Assembly: GCA_015075105.1 (NCBI GenBank)
Contig: JABTUZ010000001.1
Coordinates: 879,001-943,000 of the forward strand
Direction of reading: 5' to 3'
Source of the DNA: Leptospiraceae bacterium
Lineage (GTDB): Bacteria > Spirochaetota > Leptospiria > Leptospirales > Leptospiraceae
Length of the DNA: 64,000 nt
Below, one piece after another: positions 38,927 through 48,465 of this stretch; position 1 is the first letter of the stretch; every line of letters begins with the position of its first letter. The translations under genes and the position numbers were made by a program. The notes under the pieces were generated by a model, which was not told the origin of the DNA, ran no database searches, and worked only from the letters and a program-made list of their open reading frames with translations.

Positions 38927-40266
38927 AAATTTTTATCGTGGATGATGAGTTGGAGATTCGCAGGTCATTGAAGGATATTCTTCAAGACGAGAATTATGAA
39001 GTTGAAGATTTTGGGACGGGGAAGGCGTTATTGAAAAAATTGTCCAAAGAGAGACCTTCTTTAGTATTGTTGGATGTGTGGCTTGGAAAAGAAGATGGTT
39101 TGGAGATTTTGGACGAGTGTAAAAAAATCTATCCGTTAATGCCGGTCGTAATGATATCCGGTCATGGAACGATAGAGCTTGCAGTGAATGCAACGAAAAA
39201 AGGAGCGATAGACTTTTTAGAAAAGCCCCTTTCTATCGAGAAAGTTTTGCATACGATTCGTTTTGCTCTATCGAGAGAAGACTCCCCTGAATTGCCTGAA
39301 GTGAAATTAGATTACGACCAGCTTATAGGTGAATCCTATTCGATACAAAGAGTAAAATTTGCAATATCTCAAGCCGCAGCAACTAACGCACGAGTATTTA
39401 TTTATGGAGAAAATGGGACTGGAAAGGAATTGGTTGCTCGATCCATTGTTTTAAACTCCAAGAGAAAGGACAATCCGTATATAGAAATTAATTGTGCAGC
39501 AATTCCAGAAGACTTGATTGAGTCAGAGTTGTTTGGATTTGAGAAAGGTTCATTCACAGGAGCCGGTGAAAGGAAAATGGGCAAATTTGAGCAGGCGAAT
39601 GGAGGCACTCTTTTTCTTGATGAGATATGCGATATGAGTTTGTCCACTCAAGCAAAAGTTCTTCGTGTTTTGCAAGAGCAGAGATTTGAGAGGATAGGCG
39701 GAACCGAGACTATAGAAGTTGACGTTAGAATTATCGCTGCTACAAATATTGCAGTAGAGGATGCAATCAAAGAAGGAAAATTCAGAGAAGATTTGTATTA
39801 TAGATTGAATGTTGTCCCTATTATTATTCCACCGCTACGAGAAAGAAAATCAGACATTCCTTTACTCTTGGATCATTTTTTAAAAAGGAATTTTGAAGAA
39901 AGTAATCTCCCTCCAAAAAAAATCGAATCGGACGCTGTGAGTATTTTAATGAATCATTTTTGGCCAGGTAATATTCGCGAATTAAAAAATGTGATTGAGA
40001 GACTTTGCATTATGACAATTGGTAATACAATCACTGCAAAAGATGCGAAGGAAGCATTGATCGGATTTAAAAGAGCTGCTGAAATTTTTGAGCAAGGAGA
40101 GCTTCGTAAGGCGAAAGAAGAATTTGAAAAGCAATATATAGTGAAAACATTGCAGTTGAATGAAGGAAATGTCGGTAGAACATCAAAAATTTTAGGAATA
40201 GAAAGAACCCATCTGTACAGAAAAATTAAATCTTTGAATATTCTGATAGAGAATCTTACAGAATGA
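38923..40266 (+). CDS. ntrX: NtrX/NtrC-type sigma-54-dependent response regulator
   Basis: A 447-residue activator. The receiver (1-120) has D7/D8 and D51 in LLDVWLG. The AAA+ domain (about 145-380) has Walker A GENGTGKE, the sigma-54 contact loop GSFTGA (usually GAFTGA), and GGTLFLDEI. The C-terminal FIS-type helix-turn-helix is near GNVGRTSKILGIERTHLY. The GSFTGA variant is also seen elsewhere in the family. It is coupled to ntrY upstream and the UDG-like gene downstream (ATGA overlaps). Confidence 0.95.
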   Translation: MKIFIVDDELEIRRSLKDILQDENYEVEDFGTGKALLKKLSKERPSLVLLDVWLGKEDGLEILDECKKIYPLMPVVMISGHGTIELAVNATKKGAIDFLEKPLSIEKVLHTIRFALSREDSPELPEVKLDYDQLIGESYSIQRVKFAISQAAATNARVFIYGENGTGKELVARSIVLNSKRKDNPYIEINCAAIPEDLIESELFGFEKGSFTGAGERKMGKFEQANGGTLFLDEICDMSLSTQAKVLRVLQEQRFERIGGTETIEVDVRIIAATNIAVEDAIKEGKFREDLYYRLNVVPIIIPPLRERKSDIPLLLDHFLKRNFEESNLPPKKIESDAVSILMNHFWPGNIRELKNVIERLCIMTIGNTITAKDAKEALIGFKRAAEIFEQGELRKAKEEFEKQYIVKTLQLNEGNVGRTSKILGIERTHLYRKIKSLNILIENLTE

Positions 40267-41090
40267 ACGAAAATATTCGACTAAAATTTATCACCCTATT
40301 GAAAGATGTAAATTTTTTAATTGAGAATCATACCTTTTCGATATTAAGAAAAAGAGAAGAGAAAGATCCTGAGAGTATTGCATTTGTATATCCAAAAAAA
40401 CCCAAACAAGCCGATGTGATTAAGTCTCCAAGTGGAATTTTGTTTAAAGAACAAATCTCTAAAGAAGAAAGAAATTTTTTGTGCAGGCTTTGTATCGATA
40501 GACTATCTGGAATACGCACATTTAAAAGGAATGGTAGAAAAAAGATTTTAGTGCTGCATTATACGGGTGAGACAAAAAAAGGGCGTAAACTATTCGTAAA
40601 AAAATCCAAGTACCAAGTCTTTCGTACAAAAGAGGCAGAGACTATTTTTGAAAAATTGATTCAAAAAACCTTTGGCTTCTCCTACTTAGAATTTTTTTAT
40701 CAGGAGTATCTTGGTTGCAATTTTCTTCCTGATAGCTCTAATAATTCGGATTGGTTAAGAAGAGCAGAAAACTGCAAGTCTCAAGTTAAGGAGACTTTGG
40801 AGGAGGATGAAATCGTCGGTGTAATTATGCTTGGAAGTTCGGCAGTCTTATCTATGGGAATTGAAAAAGCAAAAAAAATAGAAGGCCATATTGAGGAATA
40901 TTCATACAATGGGAAAAAAATTCCTCAAATTGTAATTCGCTCTCCTGAGGCAATTTTACAAATACAAGAAAAGAAAAAAAAAATTCAGATAGAGTCAGAC
41001 GATTATAAAACCCTTCAAAATGAAGAGGAACAATTGTTTCAAAAACTTTATGAACAACTTACGCAGTTCAAGACTTATACCGGTTTATAG
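40263..41090 (+). CDS. UDG-superfamily-like protein with Fe-S cysteines, divergent active site
   Basis: A 275-residue protein I relate to the iron-sulfur family 4/5 uracil-DNA glycosylases. C74-x2-C77 and C152-x18-C171 sit where that family has its 4Fe-4S ligands. The beta-strand KKILVLHYTGE replaces the GEAPG motif, VIMLGSSAVLSM matches the late LG-x-x-A strand, and IRSPEAIL replaces HPS/HPA. The fold therefore seems kept while the uracil-binding residues are altered. It overlaps ntrX and lies 3 bases before priA. Inference from pattern; an unrelated Leptospira protein family remains possible. Confidence 0.55.
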   Translation: MNENIRLKFITLLKDVNFLIENHTFSILRKREEKDPESIAFVYPKKPKQADVIKSPSGILFKEQISKEERNFLCRLCIDRLSGIRTFKRNGRKKILVLHYTGETKKGRKLFVKKSKYQVFRTKEAETIFEKLIQKTFGFSYLEFFYQEYLGCNFLPDSSNNSDWLRRAENCKSQVKETLEEDEIVGVIMLGSSAVLSMGIEKAKKIEGHIEEYSYNGKKIPQIVIRSPEAILQIQEKKKKIQIESDDYKTLQNEEEQLFQKLYEQLTQFKTYTGL

Positions 41091-41093
41091 ATA

Positions 41094-43055
41094 TTGATTC
41101 GCTACGCAGAAGTTGCATTGAATGTTTCTTTTGAAGAAGAGACTCTCACTTATGAGATCCCAGACAATATGAAAAATTTGCAGATTGGAATGAGAGTGGA
41201 AATCCCACTGAGGGGTAGAAAAAATGAGGGGATTGTAATTGATATTCATCGCATCATGCCAAATCATCCTACCAAAGAAATTATACGGCAAGTTGATAAA
41301 AGAGCTGTTGTAAACAAAGAGCAGATTGAACTTGCGAAATGGATGAGTGAGACTTATTTATCTACACTTGGAGAAGGGTTGTATAAGATGATCCCATCGG
41401 GTAGAAAAAATAAATCAATAGATTTTATTTCTTCGATAGCAAATGAAAAACTTTTGGATTTGAATTCTGAACAAAGCAAGGCTTTTCAGGAGATTCAGTC
41501 TAAATTAGGAAGTGAGTCTATTCATTTATTGTACGGTATTACAGGTAGCGGTAAAACAGAAGTGTATATACATTTAATCAAAGAGGTATTGACCAACTCA
41601 GATAAAAGTGTAATATTTTTAGTCCCGGAAATTAGCCTCACTGTACAAACCCTTGCAAGATTAGAAAATGTTTTCAAAAATCAAGTAGCGATTCTTCACT
41701 CTACACTAAAAGTATCCGAGAGATTTTCTTCTTATATATCTTTGCTTGACGGGAAAAAAAGAATAGCCGTAGGAACAAGAAGTGCCATATTCGCTCCTGT
41801 AAAAAATTTAGGTCTCATTATTATCGATGAAGAGCACGATCATTCTTATAAAGAACACTCTACACCAAGATACCATACAAGGCAAATTGCATTGCAGAGG
41901 TGTAGGATAAACCAGGCGAGCTTGATACTCGGAAGTGCAACTCCATCTATAGAAGTTTTCTATCAAGCAAAAGTCGGAAAAATTCATTTACACAAATTAA
42001 CGAAAAGAGCTAAAACAAGTTTACTGCCAAAAATAATCATACACCATAAAAAAGACAACTCCGAACTACTCGGAGACGAACTCTTGCACGCTATCAAAGA
42101 TAGGCTATCTAAAAAGGAGCAGGTGATATTGTTACTGAATAGAAGAGGTCATAGTCCTCTGATCTATTTAAGAGAAGAAAAGAAATTTCTTGAGTGCCCG
42201 AATTGCACAACTCACCTATGTTTTCATAGTCGAGGGAAAGCGATTTGCCATTTATGTGGCTACAAAGAAAGCATTAGCTCTATCGAAAAAAAATATTCAA
42301 ACGATTTAGAATATATTGGCTCAGGGACACAAAAATTAGAAGAGTATCTTCTCGAAAAATTTAAAAATGCTGTAGTAGAAAGGTTGGATCAAGATAGCGC
42401 AACGAAAAAAGAAATTTTTTTTGAAGTGATCGGTAAACTACTCGAAGGAAAGATTAATATATTGACAGGTACTCAGATGATCGCCAAGGGATTGGATGCG
42501 TCCATGGTAACTTTGGTTGGAGTGATTAATGCAAATACCGGTCTTGGAGTTCCTGACTTTCGATCTAACGAAAGAGTATATTCACTTTTGACTCAAGTTG
42601 CGGGAAGAGCCGGGAGAGCTGATCTTAAGGGCGAGGTTATCATTGAAACCACCAATACAGATCACCCGGTGATCCAGTTGGCAAAAGATCAAAACTACGA
42701 AAAATTTTTTCAATTTGAAATTCAATTTAGAAAAGATGCCTACTACCCTCCTTATTGTAGGTTAGTAAGGTTTGTTGTACGATCTAAATTGGAAGAAAAA
42801 TCAAAGTTTTCGATAGAAGAAATTAAAAAAGAAATAGATTTGTTTCTTTTAAAAAACACAAATCAAAAAATTATAGTTCTTGGACCTGCGGAATGTCCTT
42901 TTTATAAAATTGATTCTAATTACAGAAACCATATTGTATTAAAAACATTGAATCTCACAATCTTAAAAAATTTTATTCGTGAAAAAATAAAACCCTTGAA
43001 ATTTCATAAAAGTGTGTATTTGGAAATAGATTTTGACCCAATGGATTTGTTATAA
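41094..43055 (+). CDS. priA: Primosomal protein N' (PriA helicase)
   Basis: A 653-residue replication-restart helicase. The N-terminal fork-binding domain (1-105) precedes the SF2 core with GITGSGKTEVYIH, IIDEEHDHSYK and VAGRAGRA. Of the eight zinc-binding cysteines normally present, only CPNC and CHLCG remain; the outer pairs (CxxCG before and CPxCG after) are replaced, LYLREEKKF-like and SSIEKKYSN. One of the two zinc sites is thus absent. The start is TTG at 41094. It overlaps fmt by one base. Confidence 0.93.
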   Translation: MIRYAEVALNVSFEEETLTYEIPDNMKNLQIGMRVEIPLRGRKNEGIVIDIHRIMPNHPTKEIIRQVDKRAVVNKEQIELAKWMSETYLSTLGEGLYKMIPSGRKNKSIDFISSIANEKLLDLNSEQSKAFQEIQSKLGSESIHLLYGITGSGKTEVYIHLIKEVLTNSDKSVIFLVPEISLTVQTLARLENVFKNQVAILHSTLKVSERFSSYISLLDGKKRIAVGTRSAIFAPVKNLGLIIIDEEHDHSYKEHSTPRYHTRQIALQRCRINQASLILGSATPSIEVFYQAKVGKIHLHKLTKRAKTSLLPKIIIHHKKDNSELLGDELLHAIKDRLSKKEQVILLLNRRGHSPLIYLREEKKFLECPNCTTHLCFHSRGKAICHLCGYKESISSIEKKYSNDLEYIGSGTQKLEEYLLEKFKNAVVERLDQDSATKKEIFFEVIGKLLEGKINILTGTQMIAKGLDASMVTLVGVINANTGLGVPDFRSNERVYSLLTQVAGRAGRADLKGEVIIETTNTDHPVIQLAKDQNYEKFFQFEIQFRKDAYYPPYCRLVRFVVRSKLEEKSKFSIEEIKKEIDLFLLKNTNQKIIVLGPAECPFYKIDSNYRNHIVLKTLNLTILKNFIREKIKPLKFHKSVYLEIDFDPMDLL

Positions 43056-43999
43056 TGAAGATTGGATATTTTGGAACACCTTTCTATTCCGTACAACTCT
43101 TAGAAGCACTTTTTAGTGAAGGGCACGAAATTTTATTTGTAGTTACAAATATGGACAAACCTATCGGAAGAAAAAAAATCATAACTCCTCCACCTGTAAA
43201 AGAATTTGCTCTAAAGCATGGAATTCCTGTTTTCCAATTTCCTTCTATTAAAGAAGAATCTGCAATTTCTTCCATAAATTCAGTTTTAACAGACCTGAAT
43301 ATCGTATTTGCCTATGGATCAATAATTCCAGAAAAAATCTTTTCTCATCCTATCTGTGGAACGATCAATTTGCATACTAGCCTTCTACCAAAATATAGAG
43401 GTGCATCCCCTATTGAGTCTGCCATTCTTTCAGGAGACAAATATACCGGGGTTTCGATTCAATACATTACCGAAGAATTGGATTCTGGAGACATCATCAC
43501 CCAAAAACAAATCGAAATTCTTGAAAATGATAATGCAGAAACCTTACTGAATAAACTCACTCAGGGTGGGACTCGGGAAATTCTAAATTTACTAAAAAGC
43601 TATAATGGTAAAAAATTTCCTGCAACCCCACAGGATCATTTACAGTCATCTCATTGTAGAAAAATTTTGTCTCAAGATAGAAAGTTGAATTTTCAAACTT
43701 CGGCTACAGAGGTTTTTAATAAAATTCGGGCGTTTTATCCCTATCATACTGCGTATTGCAATTTTCGGGACAAAAGATTGAATATTTTAGAGTCGAGGCT
43801 AATCACTGAAGCAAATTGGGGGGGTATCTCTGGTGAAACCGGGGAAATCTTACTTGTGGACAAGAAGACACTGGTTGCAAAATGTGGAGATGGTGGTGGA
43901 GTAGAAATACTTCTTTTGCAGCCTGAAAATAAAAATCAAATGACGGCTTTGGAATTTATAAACGGATATAGAATTAAAGAGGGAGAGCGATTGACTTGA
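43055..43999 (+). CDS. fmt: Methionyl-tRNA formyltransferase
   Basis: Formylates initiator Met-tRNA with 10-formyl-THF. 314 residues. IGYFGTPFYSVQLLEAL at the N-terminus, the catalytic triad region with NLHTSLLPKYRGASPIESAIL (Asn and His) and SGVSIQYI-like GVSIQYITEELDSGDI with Asp are all present. The C-terminal OB-like domain (about 205-314) is kept. In Firmicutes fmt also follows priA. No peptide deformylase gene is in the window. It overlaps the PASTA gene by 4 bases. Confidence 0.95.
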   Translation: MKIGYFGTPFYSVQLLEALFSEGHEILFVVTNMDKPIGRKKIITPPPVKEFALKHGIPVFQFPSIKEESAISSINSVLTDLNIVFAYGSIIPEKIFSHPICGTINLHTSLLPKYRGASPIESAILSGDKYTGVSIQYITEELDSGDIITQKQIEILENDNAETLLNKLTQGGTREILNLLKSYNGKKFPATPQDHLQSSHCRKILSQDRKLNFQTSATEVFNKIRAFYPYHTAYCNFRDKRLNILESRLITEANWGGISGETGEILLVDKKTLVAKCGDGGGVEILLLQPENKNQMTALEFINGYRIKEGERLT

Positions 44000-44997
44000 A
44001 GGAATTTTTGCAAAAATTAAAGGTAATGCCAATTACGGGCTATATTTTGTTTCTATTTACTGGACTCGTTATTTTTTTCTTTGGAGCATTTTTAGTAATT
44101 CTACTTAGAACAAAAAATCCATCAAAAATAATCATGCCTGACCTAATTGGAAAAAATTATATAGAAGTTCACAACGAGTTAGTTCGACTTGGTTTTAAGG
44201 TTCACATTCAAAACAAAAGATTTTTGGATAAAAACGACGGTAGCATTTTATCCCAATCTATCACTCCTGGCAAGTCAACCGAAAGAGGAAGTAAGATTAC
44301 CTTGGTAGTAAACATTGGTGTTGATAGGGTGACTATCCCTGATTTAAGAGGGCAGAGTCTGTCCAATGCACGAGCTAATTTAGAAAAAGTGTTGTCTGGG
44401 GAAACCTATGTCTCTATTCCTTTGGGAGAAATCACGTACATAGAGGCAAAAGAAGGACAGTTTCCTGAAACAGTCATTGATCAGATTCCAAAACCCGGAA
44501 AAGAAACTACAACAAGAGAAAAAATATATTTACTTGTTACCGAGCCAAAAGGATATAAAAATCCTGTTGACAATTTCAAATCACTTCAAGGAAAACCAGT
44601 ATCTTTTGCTACAGAAAAATTAAAAAGGAAAAATCTTTCATGGAAGATTTCAGATATAGTTTCAACTAAATCTAAATCAGAAAGTGGGCTTGTGGAGTCT
44701 ATTGAAAAAAAGGACAACCGCTATAATCTAAAAGTATTTTTTTTCCCTGTTTCGCAAAGAATCGAAAGTGGGTATGAATCTATTTCCTATAAAATAGATG
44801 CTCCAAACGAATACAAAGTGGTAGAAGTAGCTGAAGATCAAAAAGGAAAAAAAGAAGAAGAAATTTTGCCCTTGGCATTTTACGCAAAAAATGAAGAACT
44901 GAAACTAGTTTATTACAGAAACGGAAACTCTAAGTTGACGATCTATGCAAAGGATGGTGATAAAGAAAAATCCTATTCTTTTGAAAGTGATTTATGA
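43996..44997 (+). CDS. Membrane-anchored PASTA-domain protein
   Basis: A 333-residue protein from a TTG overlapping the fmt stop (TTGA). One membrane segment (about 14-37) is followed by a periplasmic part with two clear PASTA repeats (about 45-112 and 113-190; [17 protein letters not shown] and [14 protein letters not shown]) and a weaker third (about 195-260). No kinase or transpeptidase domain is present. PASTA domains bind muropeptides or cross-linked peptidoglycan. It sits between fmt and rpe, where Firmicutes have prpC-prkC-rsgA. Its role is unknown; envelope sensing is plausible. Confidence 0.85.
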   Translation: MKEFLQKLKVMPITGYILFLFTGLVIFFFGAFLVILLRTKNPSKIIMPDLIGKNYIEVHNELVRLGFKVHIQNKRFLDKNDGSILSQSITPGKSTERGSKITLVVNIGVDRVTIPDLRGQSLSNARANLEKVLSGETYVSIPLGEITYIEAKEGQFPETVIDQIPKPGKETTTREKIYLLVTEPKGYKNPVDNFKSLQGKPVSFATEKLKRKNLSWKISDIVSTKSKSESGLVESIEKKDNRYNLKVFFFPVSQRIESGYESISYKIDAPNEYKVVEVAEDQKGKKEEEILPLAFYAKNEELKLVYYRNGNSKLTIYAKDGDKEKSYSFESDL

Positions 44998-45656
44998 AAA
45001 TATCTCCTTCGATATTAGCTTCAAAAATTACTGGTCTTAGAGAAATTCTTCCTTCTTTGGATCCAAAGCTAATTGATTTTATTCATTTAGATGTAATGGA
45101 TGGGAATTTTGTACCCCAGATTAGCTTTGGGGAAGCGATTTGCAAGGAAGTCTCTGATTTGACAAATATACCATTGGACATACATTTAATGGTAAAAAAT
45201 CCGGAATTTCATGTTCCGAAATATTTTGACTTAAATCCGGAGATTATTACATTCCATATAGAGACTACTCATTTTGGAGTAAGGCTTGCAAGTGAAATTC
45301 GTTCTAAAAATATAAAAGCAGGTATTTCTATAAACCCCGGAACTCCTGTAGAGTTGTTAGAGCCATTTTTGCCGTACATTGACTTAATTCTTATTATGAC
45401 AGTCGAGCCCGGGTTCTATGGTCAAAGTTTTATTCAAAACGGGTATGAAAAAATCCAGAAAGCCAAAAAAATAATTGGTAACTATCCTATTCAATTAGAA
45501 GTAGATGGAGGGATTAATCCCAAAAATATCCAGAAAATTTCTTCTCTTGGAGCTGAAATTGCAGTAGCTGGATCGGCTGTTTTCAATGGGAAGAACTCAA
45601 ACGAAAATGTTAAGGAATTAAAAAACTTGACAATAGAAAATCAAAAAAAATCGTAG
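44994..45656 (+). CDS. rpe: Ribulose-phosphate 3-epimerase
   Basis: Interconverts ribulose 5-phosphate and xylulose 5-phosphate. The 220-residue TIM barrel has [29 protein letters not shown] (metal His/Asp), [23 protein letters not shown] and [11 protein letters not shown], all family motifs. It overlaps the PASTA gene by 4 bases (ATGA). The short spacer to rpsP (37 bases) carries the rpsP ribosome site. Confidence 0.96.
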   Translation: MKISPSILASKITGLREILPSLDPKLIDFIHLDVMDGNFVPQISFGEAICKEVSDLTNIPLDIHLMVKNPEFHVPKYFDLNPEIITFHIETTHFGVRLASEIRSKNIKAGISINPGTPVELLEPFLPYIDLILIMTVEPGFYGQSFIQNGYEKIQKAKKIIGNYPIQLEVDGGINPKNIQKISSLGAEIAVAGSAVFNGKNSNENVKELKNLTIENQKKS

Positions 45657-45693
45657 TAATTTAATATATAGAAATTGATATAAGGATTATAAA

Positions 45694-45945
45694 TTGGTAA
45701 AAATCAGACTTCAAAGAACAGGTGCAAAAAACGATCCTCACTACAGAATAGTAGCTGCGGATATTCGTTCCCCAAGAGACGGGAAATTTTTAGAAATTTT
45801 AGGGCAATACCACCCGGCTGCAAAAAAAGATCAAACTGTGTTGAAAAATGAATCTATTCAAAGTTGGCTAAAAAAAGGCGCGCAACCAACCGAAACAGTA
45901 CGCACTATTTTAAAAAAAGCCGGAATTCTTTCTAACGGTAAATAG
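45694..45945 (+). CDS. rpsP: 30S ribosomal protein S16
   Basis: An 83-residue ribosomal protein. [19 protein letters not shown] and [12 protein letters not shown]-like [19 protein letters not shown] are the S16 signature. The start is TTG with AAGGA 7 bases ahead; no ATG fits. It begins the rpsP-khpA-rimM-trmD-rplS translation cluster, which keeps the same order in many bacteria. Confidence 0.96.
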   Translation: MVKIRLQRTGAKNDPHYRIVAADIRSPRDGKFLEILGQYHPAAKKDQTVLKNESIQSWLKKGAQPTETVRTILKKAGILSNGK

Positions 45946-45946
45946 T

Positions 45947-46183
45947 ATGAATTCAGAAGGGCTAATTCGATATATCGTATCTTTTCTTGTAGATAAACCT
46001 GAATCGGTCAATATAAACGAAATTCAAGGAGAAGAAGAAAATATTATCGAACTGCGTGTTGCTCCTGAAGATATAGGGAAAGTAATCGGAAAAAATGGTA
46101 GAATTGCAAAGTCCCTTAGGACACTCTTAAGTGCATCCTCTGCAAAAGAAGGAAAAAATTACGTTCTAGAAATCATTGACTAA
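45947..46183 (+). CDS. khpA: KH-domain RNA-binding protein KhpA
   Basis: A 78-residue KH protein with the GxxG loop in [16 protein letters not shown] (about 47-62). It starts one base after the rpsP stop and overlaps rimM by 8 bases. The family (YlqC/KhpA) binds RNA with KhpB and affects cell size and small-RNA biology in other bacteria. The position between rpsP and rimM is the standard one. Confidence 0.93.
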   Translation: MNSEGLIRYIVSFLVDKPESVNINEIQGEEENIIELRVAPEDIGKVIGKNGRIAKSLRTLLSASSAKEGKNYVLEIID

Positions 46184-46739
46184 GCAATCATTTTGTTCAA
46201 AACAAAATAGTATCAAAGATGAATTTATTTCAATTGGAAGAATCTCTGGAGTTTTTGGCTTAAAAGGTCACCTAAAAGTAGAAAGCTCCGGAGATATTTT
46301 AGAGTATTTACAACTCCCGTATAATCTAAAAATCGGAGAAAAAGATAATTTCTCTTCTTTACACTCCTACACTCTTTTAAATTTACGAAAAAATAAAAAT
46401 TCATACATATTGTTATTGGATCCAATCCATTCGATTGAGATCGCAGAAAAAATGAAGTCCAAAATTTTATACATTGAAAAGTCTAAGGTTACTCCACTAA
46501 ATAATAAAGACGAGTTTTATATTTTTCAACTACTTGGGTTAAAACCTGTATCAGAAGGTTATGACTTGTTTCATTTTCAAATTCGAGAGGTATTGGATAA
46601 TCCGGCGCACCCTATTCTTATATTTACCGATGGAAAAATTGAAGTTTTGATTCCATTTTTAGATCGGTTTGTCAAAAATATTAACATAGAAAATTCAACT
46701 ATTGAAATTGTCAATTGGGGAGACTGGGTTGAAGATTAA
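46176..46739 (+). CDS. rimM: Ribosome maturation factor RimM
   Basis: A 187-residue 30S maturation factor. [19 protein letters not shown] (about 17-35) is the typical RimM N-terminal domain, and the PRC-barrel C-terminal domain (about 105-187) includes [13 protein letters not shown] and [14 protein letters not shown]. The start is TTG at 46176 inside khpA; I see no ATG in frame nearby and no strong ribosome site. It overlaps trmD by 11 bases. Confidence 0.92.
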   Translation: MTKQSFCSKQNSIKDEFISIGRISGVFGLKGHLKVESSGDILEYLQLPYNLKIGEKDNFSSLHSYTLLNLRKNKNSYILLLDPIHSIEIAEKMKSKILYIEKSKVTPLNNKDEFYIFQLLGLKPVSEGYDLFHFQIREVLDNPAHPILIFTDGKIEVLIPFLDRFVKNINIENSTIEIVNWGDWVED

Positions 46740-47382
46740 CTTTATCACTCTTTTTCCTAAAAGAATAGAATCCTATTTTCAATATGGCTTACCCAAAAAA
46801 GCCGTAGAAAATAAAATATTTGAAATTCAAATTTTAGATTTGAGGAAATTTTCCACAGATAAATTCGGAAGAGTAGATGATACTGTTTATGGAGGTGGAG
46901 CAGGGATGCTTTTAAAGGTCGAGCCAATCCATAGAGCCTTAGAATTTTTAGGCGAAGAGAAGGGGGCTGTTTGCCTTATGACTCCAAGTGGAGAGCCTTT
47001 TAGCCAAGCTCATGCAAGAAACTTTTCTGAATCTAAAAAAAATATAACTTTAATTTCGGGGTATTATGAGGGTATTGATTATAGAGTAAACCAGTTTCTT
47101 ATTGACAAGGAACTAAGCATTGGAAACTATGTAATTTCATCGGGTGATTTAGCCTCACTTTGTGTGAGTGATGCTATTGTTCGACTTTTACCTGGTTTTA
47201 TGGGTGGAGGGCAGGCGAGTCTTTCGGAAGAATCTCACAACGAAATTAATTTGTTGGAGTATCCTCAATATACCAAGCCATCTGATTACAATGGTTGGAT
47301 AGTTCCGGAAGTGTTACTTAGTGGGAATCACGCCGAGATTAGTAAATGGAAGGAAAGAAACAGAATCCAGCCTAGGCTGTGA
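46729..47382 (+). CDS. trmD: tRNA (guanine-N1)-methyltransferase TrmD
   Basis: Methylates G37 of tRNAs reading CNN codons, preventing frameshifts. I chose TTG at 46729 ([10 protein letters not shown]), preceded by GGGGAG; the frame opens earlier at 46702. The 217-residue protein has [27 protein letters not shown] and the knot segment [14 protein letters not shown]. The C-terminal domain carries [16 protein letters not shown]. It ends 19 bases before rplS. Confidence 0.95.
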   Translation: MKINFITLFPKRIESYFQYGLPKKAVENKIFEIQILDLRKFSTDKFGRVDDTVYGGGAGMLLKVEPIHRALEFLGEEKGAVCLMTPSGEPFSQAHARNFSESKKNITLISGYYEGIDYRVNQFLIDKELSIGNYVISSGDLASLCVSDAIVRLLPGFMGGGQASLSEESHNEINLLEYPQYTKPSDYNGWIVPEVLLSGNHAEISKWKERNRIQPRL

Positions 47383-47401
47383 TTTTTTAAAGGGTTACAC
47401 A

Positions 47402-47821
47402 ATGAATCAGTTATTATCTAAAGCAGTTTCTTCGGATATCATCTCTTCAAGATTAAACTTTGAAGTAGGAGATACAGTAAAAGTACATTATAAAATTGTT
47501 GAGTCAGGAAAAGAAAGGGTTCAATTGTACGAAGGCACTGTAATTTCTATTACAAATAAAGAAAATACAAAGTCTTTTACTGTAAGAAGAATTTCTTATG
47601 ATATTGGTGTAGAGAGAATTTTCCCTTTATATTCTCCAAAAATAGCCAAGATCGAATTGGTTAGAAAAGGGAGAGTAAGAAGAGCTAAGCTATTTTATTT
47701 AAGAAATAAGTTTGGTAAATCGGCTAGAATACGAGAAAAGAAGGGTGGGCAGGCAATCGTTCAAGCTGAAAAGAAAAAACAAAAAGAAGCTATCGAAAAT
47801 TCAAAAGCGACTACAGCATAA
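47402..47821 (+). CDS. rplS: 50S ribosomal protein L19
   Basis: A 139-residue ribosomal protein from ATG at 47402 (MNQLLSKAV); the frame opens earlier without support. [49 protein letters not shown] and RAKLFYLRN match L19 throughout. The C-terminal Lys/Gln/Ala-rich tail is longer than in E. coli (115 residues). AAAGGG precedes the start by about 7 bases. rnhB begins within its 3' end. Confidence 0.96.
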   Translation: MNQLLSKAVSSDIISSRLNFEVGDTVKVHYKIVESGKERVQLYEGTVISITNKENTKSFTVRRISYDIGVERIFPLYSPKIAKIELVRKGRVRRAKLFYLRNKFGKSARIREKKGGQAIVQAEKKKQKEAIENSKATTA

Positions 47822-48461
47822 ACAAAGTTTTTTTTTTGAACAGGAAGAATATCAAAATATTCATCTGCATCCTGTTTGTGGAATAGACGAGGCGGGTAGA
47901 GGCCCCTTAGCTGGTCCACTATCTATTGCCTTAGTACAATTTTCTAAAGAAGCATTAAATTTAATTTTTGAAAGAAAAATTTTAGTCGATCTGAATGATT
48001 CAAAAAAACTTTCTGAAAAAAAAAGAGATTCTCTTTTTCATGAAATTTCATTGAATGCAGAAAAGATCGTTCACCAATTTATCAGTAACAACTTCATAGA
48101 TAAACACGGAATGTCGTATTCGATATTTTATGGAATTCAAAAATTGTACAAAAAAAGTGGGTTAAGAAATTCTCTCTTTTTAATAGACGGCAATTACAAA
48201 TTCACTAAGTATGAAGGTGTGGAGAATTCTTTTCGATATCATTCTTTCATTAAAGGGGATTCAAGAATTGCTTCGATTGCAGCAGCTTCAATAATCGCAA
48301 AAGTGAAACGAGACCGGTTTATGAATTCAATCTCAAAAAAATACCCCGAATACGAATTTGAAAAGCACAAGGGTTATGGCACGTCTACTCATTTACAAAA
48401 AATCCAAGAATTTGGCTATTCAAAAATTCATAGAAAAAGTTTTATAATAAAAAAATTTTAA
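47712..48461 (+). CDS. rnhB: Ribonuclease HII (start uncertain)
   Basis: Removes RNA from RNA-DNA hybrids and misincorporated ribonucleotides. The core begins at [16 protein letters not shown] (about nucleotide 47875) with the catalytic Asp-Glu, then [20 protein letters not shown] and [21 protein letters not shown], all family motifs. The core needs only about 200 residues. No ATG is in frame; the listed TTG at 47712 would add 53 basic residues and overlap rplS by 110 bases. GTG at 47745 or rare codons (ATT, CTG) nearer the core are alternatives. Confidence 0.88.
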   Translation: MVNRLEYEKRRVGRQSFKLKRKNKKKLSKIQKRLQHKQSFFFEQEEYQNIHLHPVCGIDEAGRGPLAGPLSIALVQFSKEALNLIFERKILVDLNDSKKLSEKKRDSLFHEISLNAEKIVHQFISNNFIDKHGMSYSIFYGIQKLYKKSGLRNSLFLIDGNYKFTKYEGVENSFRYHSFIKGDSRIASIAAASIIAKVKRDRFMNSISKKYPEYEFEKHKGYGTSTHLQKIQEFGYSKIHRKSFIIKKF

Positions 48462-48465
48462 TACT

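Noticed and set aside
47321-47401. Upstream extension of rplS in frame
   Set aside because: Overlaps trmD coding sequence; L19 proteins start at the MNQLL-type sequence and a ribosome site precedes it.
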